64,000 bases of DNA. It comes from Bidens hawaiensis (Eukaryota > Streptophyta > Magnoliopsida > Asterales > Asteraceae). Location of the stretch: the NCBI GenBank assembly GCA_021521415.1, contig JAIQDT010001138.1, positions 372,001 through 436,000 on the forward strand, written 5' to 3'. Under the pieces are notes generated by a model. The model did not search any database and was not told the DNA's origin. It saw only the letters and a list, made by a program, of their open reading frames with translations. Both the position numbers and the translations under genes were made by a program. Each line of letters opens with the position of its first letter. The stretch's first letter is position 1. Below are positions 49,460 to 59,878 of this stretch, one piece after another.

Positions 49460-51116
49460 ATGGCCTCTCAATCAACCTCTGCTTCATCAACCATGCCGGC
49501 TACGGATCCTCTCTCATCAAGGACTTTGACACCAATGCCTCCGCCAATCACGGGAGCACAACGAACTGCTGCTGCTGGGAGCAAGACGCCACTACCAGTC
49601 TTCTAGAGCTCAAAAATTGCTGCTGCTGCCCCGGTTGTTAATACCAACAATGATGTTTCATCTATGTTTTCGTTGGTTAAAGCATACATGGAGCAGCAGA
49701 ACAAGACCAACCAGAGGATCCTCCATGAGATAAAATATCTCAAGAAGAACAAGAGGCCAGCAAAGGACCTCACCCCCTGGTGCCAAGGATACTAGATTTC
49801 ACTAGTCCAGAATCCATGGCTCAGTTCTCACAAGGATCATCTATCCTTCAACAGGGGTCAGTGGGACAACAGGCCCAAGGATCATCGCTATTTCAGCTAG
49901 GATCATCTATCCTTCAACAGAGGTCCATGGGTCAGCAGGCTCAAGGATTCTCGTTCGATCAGCCAAGGCCGACTAACCTCCAACAGGGATCCATGGATCA
50001 GCAGAATCAAGGATCCTCATATTATCTGCAAGGATCGACCATCCTTCCACAAGGATCATACGGTATTCAACCTCAAGGATCCTTCATTCCTAATCAAGGA
50101 TCCTTCTTTCCGAATCAAGGATCCTCAGGCGTCCAACATCAACGATCCTCCGAAGTCCATGAAGGAGATATAATCCCCATGCAGACCATAGCCTCTGGAG
50201 GACCAACTCTTATCGTAGACTCCTCTTATCCCATCTACTCATCGGAGATGCCAACCTTCACTCAACAGAGAGGTAACTTGTACGATCATTTACCCTTAGA
50301 TGCTAACCGTGGTTTCATGCAGGATACAGGTATCAACTAAGCTATGGCCAAGGAGCTACAGAAGCTCAAGGATATGATATCCCGTGTTCCCGGAGTCATA
50401 AGACCAATCCCCGAGATACCTGAGGGAAGCCACAAAGTATCCAGATTTGCTCCACCTATCTGTGATGCTGAAATCCCGAAGCGGTTCCAGACTCCGAATA
50501 TGAAGACTTACGACAGGACCACTGATACTGAAGAACATGTAGCACAATATAGGGAAAGGATGGAGATCAATCCTATTCCGGAGAGACTCAAAGAAGCTTG
50601 CTTATGCATAGGCTTTGGATCCACACTAACGGGAGCCGCGCTGAATGGCTGCTAAGTCTTCCTCCCTTTTCAATTACTTCTTTCTCTCACTTAGTTAACT
50701 TATTTAACACTCAATTTTCCTGTATTCAGAAATTTGAGAGGTTAACCAGTGATTTATATCGTGTTGTCCAACCTACTGATGAATCCCTCAGGGATTTCGT
50801 TACCAGATTCGGCAAGGAAGCTCTAGAAATCCCGAATCTTGACATGACTACTGCTGTTGAAGCATTCAAGATGTGAATTTAGAATAGCTCCCCCTTTTAT
50901 GATGATTTAGTGATGACTCCATGCAGGACATTAGACGAAGTCAGAAACAGGGCATTAAGATACATCCTATTGGAAGAAGACAGAAGGATCCAGGATCGTC
51001 TTGGGGGACAAACAAAACAAGAAAACCCCGAAAAGAATAAAGGATCCTGGAACAGGAACAACAATTCGAAGCCGTACACCAAGTTCAACAATCAAAACGT
51101 ACGGGCAGTTGAATAA
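49460..51116 (+). pseudogene. Tat gag, broken
   Basis: Capsid-type structural protein. The ATG at 49460 gives MASQSTSASS. A Gln/Gly/Ser-rich low-complexity segment (QGSS and LQQGS repeats, 49800-50150) precedes the capsid-like part (RFQTPNMKTYDRTTDTEEHV, YRERMEINPIPERLKEACL, WLLSLPPFSITSFSHLVNLF, SDLYRVVQPTDESLRDFV, LEEDRRIQDRLGG). Breaks: TAG at about 49604, a frame change near 49780, TAA at 50338, a frame change near 50643, stops near 50873, and TAA at 51114 before pol. No zinc knuckle was found. Confidence 0.8.
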
Positions 51117-54100
51117 GGAGATGACGATGAAGACTATCCTTGCATCTCTGACTATTGTTTCTCTGTAGACACTCATGACTTGATCTGTGCCATGAAGGAT
51201 CCAGAAGTAAAGGTGTTCCTAGGACCTAGTATCCCCAGTAAGATTGAGGAGGATATAATATCCTTCTTAGGGCGAAGAAGATCTACTTTTGCCTTCAAGC
51301 ACTCGGACATGACATGTATTTCAAAAGAGGTAATCACTCATAAACTCGGACTTGATTTATCTGTTAAACCTGTCCATCAGAAGCGAAGGAAATTCGCTCC
51401 TGAGAGGAACAAGATCATACAAGAAGAAGTCGAAAAACTTCTTAAGGCCGGTATGATCAGAGAGGTTCAATATCCTCGATGGCTAGCTAATGTGGTCGTT
51501 GTTTCAAAAAATAATGGAAAGTGGAGGGTGTGTGTCGATTTTACCGATTTAAACAAGGCATGCCCCAAGGATCCTTTCCCACTACCACATATAGATTCCA
51601 TGGTGGATGCAACGGCAGGACATGAAATGCTTACTTTTATGGATGATTCCTCTGGATTTCAACAAATTCAGATGGAACCATCTGATCAAGAGGATACAAC
51701 ATTCATGAATCCTACCGGCATATACTGTCATACTGCTATGCCGTTTGGACTAAGAAATGCAGGGGCAACATACCAAAGACTGGTCAACATGATGTTTAAG
51801 GATCAGTTGGGTAAGACTATGGAAGTATACATAGACGATATGGTGGTGAAGTCAAAGAAAGCTGAGGATCACCTTAGACACCTAGAGGAAGCATTCAATA
51901 TCCTTGACCATTATAAAATGAAATTGAATCCGTTAAAATGCCATTTTGGTGTTAAAGCTGGAAAATTTCTGGGATATATGGTAACCAAAAGAGGAATTGA
52001 ATCAAGCCTCGAACAGATTGAAGCCATCCTCAATTTGAAGTCTCCTGCAAACGCAAAGGATGTACAAAGGCTCACGGGAAGAATAGCTGCTCTCAATAGG
52101 TTCATCTCAAGATCCTCCGAGAAGTGCAAGGACTTCTATGACATCCTTAGGAAGAATAAGAAATTTGAATGGACGAAAAAGCATGAGACTGCGCTTACAG
52201 CCTTGAAGGATTACTTATCCTCAGCTCCAGCTCTAATGAAACCAGTGGATGGAGAATCCTTGTATCTGTATTTAGCTGTCTCAGGAAATGCAGTAAGTGC
52301 CGTCTTGGTAAAGGATCATGAAGGTGAACAACATCCCGTTTACTATGTAAGTAAAAGTCTTCTAGATGCGGAAGCCAGGTATTCTCATTTAGAAAAATTA
52401 ATTCTTTCACTCATTATGGCTTCTACTAAGCTAAGACATTATTTTGAAACTCATCTTATTATTTTGAGAACTAATTATCCAGTGAAGAATGTTCTTAGAA
52501 AACCAAAATTATCAGGTAGAATGGCCAAGTGGGCTGTGAAGTTAAGCGAATTTGATATCCAATACGAGCCAAGAACAACAATCAAATCTCAAGCGCTAGC
52601 GAACTTTGTGGCTGATTTCACTAGTGATCTACAAAAAGAAGCTGACTTGGAGGTCCAACAACAGGAAAAGACCAAGGATCCTTGGATACTCTTCACTGAT
52701 GGAGCATCCAACGTGAGAGGAACAGGATTGGGGATCCTACTGAAATCGCCACAGGGGGACATATTACCCCAGTCCATAGGTTGTAGGTTCCAAGCAACAA
52801 ACAATGAAGCAGAGTATGAGGCTCTGATCGCAGGTTTGCAATTAGCCAAAAGCATGAGGATCAGGTATCTTCAAGGTTATGTAGATTCTTTATTGTATGA
52901 TAAAGAAATCGTGCTCTGGGATCCTTTATCCTCAAATAACAAAGGATCATGGATACATCATATCAAGAACTACATTCAGACTGGAGAGATTCCAGCGACA
53001 GAAAATCCCAAATCCTTCAAACTCAAGGTATCCCAATATATTTTGTTAAATGATATGGTATATAGAAAATCTCTTGCAGGTCCATATTTGAGATGCATTG
53101 AGGATCCTGAGATCCAAGAAGTACTCAAGGATTTTCATGAAGGAGATTGCGGCAATCACACATGCGGAAGAGCATTATTTTCCAGGATACTTAGAACTGG
53201 ATATTTCTGGCCAACAATGAAGAAGGATGTAGTGGAGTATTCAAGGAAATTTGATGCTTGTCAAAGACATGCAAACATCCTTCATCAGCCAGCGGAGCCT
53301 TTATACCCTATATCCTCCTCATGGCCTTTCATGAAATGGGGTATGGATATTGTAGGCAAGCTACTAAAAGCACCCGGTGGAAAAGTCTTTATGCTTGCTA
53401 TGACTGACTACTTCTCCAAATGGATTGAGGCAGAAGCATTTGTACAAGTCCGAGAAAGGGAAGTAATATTTTTTATTAAACGAAATATTATAACTAGATT
53501 TGGTATTCCTGCTGAAATTGTTTGTGACAATGGTTCCCAGTTTATCGGGAATAGAACAACTAACTATTTGTGACAGTTGGGGCATCAAAATGATTACTTC
53601 CACTTCGGTTCATCCTCAAGCCAATGGTCAAGCAGAGTCTAGCAACAAGAGTATCATCAACAATCTAAAGAAGAAGCTAGGATCCAAGAAGGGAAAATGG
53701 GCTGAAGAACTTCCTTATGTTCTTTGGGCAGACAGGACAACTCCAATGAATGCAACAGGTCAAACACCCTTTTCATTGGTGTTTGGGTCAGAAGCAGTAA
53801 TTCCCACAGAACTGGTGGTTCCTACGGCAAGAACGAGCATCCGTGATCCTGAAGTCAATGAAGAAATCCTTCTTGAAGACTTGGATACTATAGAAGAACT
53901 CAGAGACCTAGCCAAGATCTGGATGACAGCATATCAACAAAGGGTAGCTAGGGCATACAACAAAAATATCAGAATCAGAAGATTTCAAGAAGGAGATCTA
54001 GTGTTAAGGAAAGCCTTTCAAAACACAACAAATCTGGCTGATGGGAAGCTAGCGCCCAAATGGGAAGGACCTTATCAAATTGAGTTGGAAGCAGGGAAGG

Positions 54101-54183
54101 GGGCATATCACTTGCTCACAATGGAAGACAACATGTTATCAAGAGCATAGAATGCCATCCATCTCAAGAAATATTTTTTCTGA
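51117..54183 (+). pseudogene. Tat pol: reverse transcriptase, RNase H, integrase; protease missing
   Basis: Reverse transcription and integration enzymes. Reading begins in the gag frame after the TAA. RT spans about 51350-51990 with RWLANVVVVSKNNGKWRVCV, FMDDSSG and the catalytic YIDDMV. The first RNase H (about 52160-52560) is degenerate as usual in Tat; the second (52680-52880) has FTDGAS and NNEAEYEALIAG. Integrase follows with [20 protein letters not shown] and VCDNGSQF; the glutamate lies in GQAESSNK. Defects: no protease motif between gag and RT, an apparent internal loss after YVDSLL (about 52890), Phe for the first Cys of the integrase CxxC (KFDACQRH), a frame change near 53545, and TAG at 54148 where relatives have Trp. 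The main frame of nearly 800 codons is still open, so decay is not very old. Confidence 0.85.
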
Positions 54184-54469
54184 TCAGGATCCATTATCCC
54201 GAGAGGATATATTATCTGAAAAAGGATCTAGGATCCTTAAATCGGTAACATCTTTCTGATCAATTATTCTTTTTGAATTATTACTGTTAATTTAAGGATA
54301 ATATATTCTTAACACTTTATTTTTTCCAAGTTTTGAATAACCATGCAGGATTATAATGATTCATTTGATGTTCAAGAGGTTGGCCACCTCTCCTTTGCAT
54401 TTAAGGTATTATCTTGTTTCTCTTGGCCTAGCCCACGTTTGGATATGACCCTCGATGGTCATATCCCCT

Positions 54470-54930
54470 ACGGTTTAAAGGTTTTCACCTTTCTCACGAT
54501 CTCCAGTAGCGCACACTATCCAATGTATAGTCTGGGGCAGCGGGACCAGTACACGCTTAGTGGCTGACAATTTCGTTGTTTCCGGCTATATGGAGGATCC
54601 TACGATTTATGGTAGACGTACCATACCACCGGTTTATAACGTTTTTACGTTATCTCACGTTTGGGCGAAATCCCGGTTTGGGCGAGTCCCCAGTTAACAT
54701 CCGTATTTGGGCTTGTCCCAAGTTTGGGCTTGTCCCCAGTTTGGGCTTGTCCCCAGTTGCACGGGCTTGTCCCCAGATTACACGGGCTTGTCCCCAGTTG
54801 CACGGGCTTGTCCCCAGTTGCACGGGCTTGTCCCCAGTTACACGGGCTTGTCCCCAGATTACACGGGCTTGTCCCCAGTATATTATTTGGGCTTGTCCCC
54901 AGCTTAATGGGTTTGATCCCAGTTAATATT
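54470..54930. repeat. 3' region module 1: spacer cassette plus 18-21-bp minisatellite
   Basis: A cassette (ttttcacct ... tagcgcac ... tttatggtagacgtaccat, 54480-54630) is followed by about ten copies of gggcttgtccccag with short linkers (54690-54905). All three frames are open across the repeats; none is a gene. Confidence 0.85.
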
Positions 54931-54945
54931 ACGAATTATTTGTAG

Positions 54946-55480
54946 CAGATTTTCTAAGTTCCTTCTGAAGATCAAGAAACTAAGTATCCCGGATCCTAAA
55001 GCTATTCCTTTAAGGATCATTATGAGTTCAATACTTCTGGTAACTTAGATCTATCTAGACCTTCTGGTATGATCTATGCTAATTAACTTATGTATGATAT
55101 TTGTTGCTAATTAACTATCTTGATCCGTCATTTTTTGACCATATTTGTTCGGCCGGTCCAACCGGTTCGACCCGGTAGGCCATCCGGTTCGGTGTCCGGT
55201 CTGGTTATGAAAACATTGACGCTATCCACCTCAAAAAATATTTTATGTAAGACTTCTGTCCCGAAGATAATTGCTATCCTGAGTAATTTAACAGTAATGT
55301 TAAACAACTAAGGTATGTATTCAAATTTCTATTTTTATTCATTTTCAATATTATTATTCCTTTATCATGGTACTGACTTAAGCATCGGAGGGGTGTTAGC
55401 AAGGCTAACACCCACCCCTCACTTAGAGTTGACTATTTTATAGCCTGAGGACATATGATATCCTCACATGGGATGAAGTA
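54946..55480. other. Tat 3' region, spacer between the two repeat modules
   Basis: Non-coding. Contains atccgg/ccggttcg-rich words at 55140-55200 and a short palindromic stretch ggtgttagcaaggctaacacc at about 55390. Confidence 0.5.
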
Positions 55481-55482
55481 TA

Positions 55483-56040
55483 TTTGGGCCTAGTCGCCAG
55501 TTTATTTGGGCCTTGTCGCCAGTTTGTTTGGGCCTTGTCGCCAGTTTGTTTGGGCCTTGTCGCCAGTATGTTTGGGCCTTGTCGCCAGTTTCTTCGGCCT
55601 TTGTCGCCAGTTAAGGTATTATTCAATGCCTTCTAAGGTTTAAGGGGTTTTCACCTCTTCTTAAGATCGCATGTAGCGCACGTTTATTCGGCCGTAGTTT
55701 GAGAGACGGGGCCAGGACATGAAATATAGTGACTTGTTACCTCGTTATCCTCAGCTATTGGTTTGAATCTCAAAGTTTATGGTAGACGTACCATTTCCTA
55801 AGGTTTAAGGGGGTTTTCACCTCTTCTTAAGGGCCTTGACGCCAGTTTATTCCTAAGGTTTAAGGGATTTTCACCTCTTCTTAAGGGCCTTGACGCTAGT
55901 TTATTCCTAAGGTTTAAGGGGTTTTCACCTCTTCTTAAGGGCCTTGTCGCCAGTTTATTCCTTTGGTTTAAGGGATTTTCACCTCTTCTAAGGGCCTTGT
56001 CGCCAGATTGTTGAGGCCTTGTCGCCAGAATTTATGAAAT
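55483..56040. repeat. 3' region module 2: gggccttgtcgccag minisatellite and 55-bp repeats
   Basis: Six copies of about 21 bp with gggccttgtcgccag stand at 55483-55612. The cassette related to that at 54470 follows (55628-55800). Then come four units of about 55 bp combining aaggtttaagg, ttttcacctcttcttaaggg and ccttgtcgccag to 56030. Confidence 0.85.
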
Positions 56041-56586
56041 TATTTTCAGGATAATTGCAATCTCATCGTTATATCCCCAGGATTAGAGGAGCATCCTGAA
56101 CAATGGTCTTGTTGCAAAAATAAGATGCTTTAGAAATTATCCAGGTTAATTGATATACGATTCTGGTATGATTTCCTATTTGTGAATATTCTATCCTTCG
56201 TATTATTTACAAGATAAAGTTTATGACTTGGTATTGGTTTGTTGAATAAAACTTAAGCTGTTACTAAGAAAATTTTCATTTCAAGCAAACTTAAATTTTT
56301 CTCTAAACAGAAAAAGGGAAAGGATACCAATATAAGTCATAAAAAGTTATAATAATATTATCATGCAGGAAAAGATGATTCGGGTTTCACTCAAAATGGA
56401 GCCCATCCACCTGAACCATCATATTGTTCTAAAGCAGGAAATAAAAGACGGTTTGGGCTTCGTCCTGAACCAGGATCCCTCCACCCAAACCATTATCCTA
56501 AGCATATCATATTATCCTTACACAACCAAAGTACAAATTGTTTTCACAACCATCACGAACACATTAACACAACCGGAACACCCGAT
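56041..56586. other. Tat 3' region, no gene
   Basis: AT-rich sequence between the minisatellites and the antisense reading frame. A short + frame at 56363-56611 has no recognised domain. Confidence 0.5.
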
Positions 56587-58236
56587 TCAAGCCTTGTCAC
56601 TTTCACCATGATCACCCTCCTTCTTCTCCGACTCCGTCACCTCACCAGCCTTGGTTTCCTTCACCTCTTCACTAGCACCAGCATCCTTGATCACTTCAGA
56701 AGTACCTGCCACGTCATCTTCTTCAAACTTCTCCCCTCTTAGCATCTTCAGCTTCTTCTTCCAAGCCGTGGAGTTCCAGGAGTCCATCGTGTAGCCCTTC
56801 GCTTGCACTTCCTCTGACATCTTAATCATTGACTCCAGGATACTGGTGGCTGCACACTTCTTGGCTTCTTCAAGGAATTCAGTCTTCTCCAAATCAAATG
56901 AGGCTCTGAGATCCACAATCTCTTTATCCTTCTTTTTGAGTAGCTTATCCTTTATGTCAACAGCATGTAGAAGATCGGCAACCTTAACCTCAGCCTCTCT
57001 CTGAGCTGATTCAGCATCTTGGGATCTCTAAAGGTAACCTTCAGTTTTCTGTTATCCCCAAATTAACATAAGTTTTTCTGAAGTTTACTATTTTCAGGAT
57101 AAATAGAAGTACTTACTGTTCCAAGAAGGTTGGCAAGAGCTTGTAACTTCTCCACAGCATTTGTAGTGCTCATGTCGGCAAAAAGCTCGGTCTCAGCGGA
57201 AATAGTGGCTTTCCTCTTCTTCCGTGCAGCGCTTTTCTGGCGAGTCGTCGGAACTCGCACTACCGGGGAGATGGTCTTGGAGTGTTCTTGTTTAACCACG
57301 GTCCTATCCTCGATAAGATCGTCCAGGTCGACTAAGCTGAAAGAAGACTTTGGATTTGGCATCCCTATACAACAATTTATCAAGTTATTCCCAAAAAAGT
57401 GAAATCCTAAGAATTTCATGAAAAAACCCGAAAAAACTTACCAGAAGACATACTCTCAACAGACTTCGCGGCGGTCACACTTGTTTCCCCTGTTTCTTCT
57501 TCTACCCAGAATTCTCTATCCTCTGCCGGAACCTTAAACAACGCCTTAAGCCTTCTGTTCGTATCCTTCCTATACTTTATCAAATCCTCAAACACAACTG
57601 CTAAAAAAGAAACCGTATTAACGCAAATCATTTGCAAAAAGAGATCTTATCCTAAGAATTTCCTACCCTTGTGAACCCATTTAATAGGCAAGCTCATTCC
57701 ATCAGGAATGGAGTCGCGGCGGACGAAAAAGAATTTTTTCTTCCAATCAGGGTCACTACTGGACACCTAGGGAACCATATAAAGACGGCTGGATTTGGAT
57801 TGAAGGCAGTAGCGGAAAGATCCGTGGGTACGAAGGTTATAGGTTGCGTCTATCTCAGGTACGCCTATCGACAACCCATGGATTTTATTCAAACGATCTA
57901 CAGTAGCCAAGACTCTCCACACCTTTGGCATGACTTGGGAGTACGAGAATCCAGTGACATCGAAGAACTCCTTGAAAAGCAGAGGAAATGGATATGAAAG
58001 GCCTAATAGAAAAAGCAGACCCAGGTTTTAGAAGAGAAGTCAGCCTGGACTTTAGGATCATATGGTCTAATAATAGCTTCAACGGGTAACAGGCCTGAGT
58101 CTTTCAGGAATCTAATGTCGAGATCTTTAAAGAGGCACTGGTCTTCATCGGTGGCGGAGATGTGAGCTTGGTCAACGAAATCTTCCGAGGTTACGAAAGA
58201 GAAAGAATTGGGCGCTCGAGGGGTCCTCTTCCTCAT
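56587..58236 (-). pseudogene. Antisense ORF (aORF) of the Tat element, broken
   Basis: Tat elements commonly carry an extra gene opposite to gag-pol near the 3' LTR; its role is unknown. Here it starts at the minus-strand ATG at 58236 (MRKRTPRAPNSFSFVTSEDF). After a frame change near 58003 it continues with YPFPLLFKEFFDVTGFSYSQ and VMPKVWRVLATVDRLNKI and then KKFFFVRRDSIPDGMSLP (57740-57680), resembling the plant 'putative gypsy-type transposon' proteins. A stop near 57767 breaks it. Further exons or segments at 57637-57416, 57419-57110 and 56916-56587 give a Lys/Arg-rich part, a coiled-coil-like segment (MDLRASFDLEKTEFLEEAKK) and an acidic tail. Intron borders are not resolved. Confidence 0.65.
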
Positions 58237-58495
58237 TATTGTTCGAATCAGAAGAAAAATTTCAGAAAATTAAAAAAGCTGAAGAAGAAAGAGACTGACC
58301 TGGAGATTCAAGAGAGAGAGAGAGAGAGTGTTTTGATTTAGAGATATGGAAATGGGTTCATTATAAGCTAAAGGAACAGTTATAGGGTCTCCTCAATCCG
58401 CGTGCAAGTCCTTTCAGTTAACAGAAGATATTTTACTCTTTGAAATTTGAAATTTTTACAACTGTCACGCGCTATCCGTAAAAATTGGGGGCAAT
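58237..58495. other. Leader of the antisense ORF and polypurine tract of the Tat element
   Basis: A (ct)n/(ag)n tract at about 58306-58330 lies in the leader of the antisense gene. The purine tract aaaattgggggcaat (about 58480-58494) ends directly at the 3' LTR. Confidence 0.65.
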
Positions 58496-58906
58496 TGTTG
58501 GGTCTAGATTTTTTATCCTCAGGATAAGCTACGATTCAAGGATTATGAGCTATCCTGTCAACGCTAATATTCCGAGGATGATATTTGACTAATTCAATTG
58601 TCATATATTACTTATATTTGTTTTGCAGATAAGATCACGTGCTAAATATGCTAATTTGGACGTGGACTTACAACGGCTAATGCTTGGACTTCGTCAATTG
58701 GAACGTGGGCAAGCAACGGATTATGGAAGAAATAGTCTAGGGTTTCCGGATTATTCGGGATAACAGTTGTAACTTTTTTCTTATATAAACGAGCTGATAA
58801 TATCATTAGAACACACACCTTCACTAACCTAGCTACTAGCATACACTGTAACACATAGTTTACGATCACTTATCAGCACCACCACTTGTAATCACCATTT
58901 TATTAT

Positions 58907-59044
58907 GAGAAATCTGCATTTTGTCTCCCTGGTTTATATCTTCGCGAGATGGGTTAACCCCTGAAAAAGATTTGGCGAACTTTGGACCATTGTGAAATTT
59001 TGGCGGGTCAGTCTGTCTCCTTGCCGTCAGTTGACCGTGAGTTG
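58907..59044. repeat. Left terminal inverted repeat of the Pack-MULE
   Basis: Pairs with 60190-60324. The two arms differ at scattered positions (for example tggcgaac versus ttcgaac). Confidence 0.85.
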
Positions 59045-59122
59045 ACTGACCAAAAAACGTTGAAATTACCGTTTTACCCCTGAGCCTATAATTAATTCTA
59101 AAACTAAATATCCAAATTTCGT

Positions 59123-59185
59123 GTAGAGGGTGTGGTTCGAACCCCCGACCCCTAGTTTAACAACAAACAACACCAACCATTTGAA
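59123..59185 (-). repeat. tRNA-like A/B-box module in the Pack-MULE
   Basis: On the minus strand aaatggttggtgttg precedes ggggttcgaacc, a perfect B box. It is not a complete tRNA. Confidence 0.4.
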
Positions 59186-59585
59186 TTGAACTAATGTTTC
59201 TTTTACATATACAATATGAAATATATATTCATCACTTCCTCATCATCATCATCTCCCTATCTTCATCATCTCCATATACCAAAGTATACAACACCTAACT
59301 CCAATTACAAACACAATTTCATTCTTCCTAAGCTAGTGAATATATCATATTCCATTGATTATAATTTAATCAAATTATAATTGATTAAAGCCATTCAAAT
59401 ATAATTCATAAAAAATTAACAAATCTGGATAATAAATTATAACAAGAAATTTTACACAAACCCAGATGAGAATCAATTTTCTTGATCTTAAATTACATAT
59501 AAAAATTATTAAACCAAAACAGTAAATCAAAAAAATACCCACTTACATAATCATACACCTAACCAAACACCTAACCAAACCACCA

Positions 59586-59731
59586 ACCACCACCACCACC
59601 AAACCCTACCTACCACCAATCCACTTTGTCCTCCAATACAACCGCAAACCCCAACTCTCTGGCGACACGCCACGTGTCGTCATCACCTCCGGCAAAGGCG
59701 GCGTCGGCAAGACCACCACCACCGCCAATGT
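59586..59731 (+). pseudogene. Captured fragment of the plastid division gene MinD
   Basis: MinD is a membrane-linked ATPase that positions the chloroplast division site. The frame through 59622-59729 reads HFVLQYNRKPQLSGDTPRVV, then ITSGKGGVGKTTTTAN. The part from RKP onward is the start of mature plant MinD with its deviant Walker A motif (KGGVGKTT). One Val is missing compared with the usual VVIT / VVVIT, and similarity stops at AN, where GLSLARLG is expected and unrelated DNA begins. Upstream Pro/Thr-rich codons may be the transit-peptide part. It is a fragment of about 40-50 codons that cannot make a working ATPase. The overlapping 92-codon frame at 59626 is out of phase. Confidence 0.8.
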
Positions 59732-59817
59732 ATGGTATGTATATACGTAGGGATATTTTTCAAGAAAAGACACCAAACCTGATTAGACTGAATGTGGGCA
59801 GATCTGAAAAGGAAAAC

Positions 59818-59878
59818 CTGTTTTTTCATCTTTGTTGGCGTAGTAATCGTCCTCCTGATGCCCATTTATCGATTTCAT
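59818..59878 (-). pseudogene. Second captured fragment: first-exon-like sequence, unrecognised gene
   Basis: On the minus strand a CT-rich leader (about 59960-59990) precedes an ATG at 59878 and 20 codons (MKSINGHQEDDYYANKDEKT). A clean donor (g/gttttc) ends it at 59818. Layout and composition look like a 5' UTR plus first exon of a host gene. I do not recognise the protein. Confidence 0.45.

Noticed and set aside
54690..54905. CRISPR-like look: short repeats with short variable linkers
   Set aside because: The linkers are mostly a few bases, the repeat is part of a retrotransposon 3' region, and the window is a plant nuclear genome.
54576..54945. Three overlapping + frames of 66-116 codons
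   Set aside because: All frames are open because the unit length and motif avoid stops; the peptides are just the minisatellite repeated.
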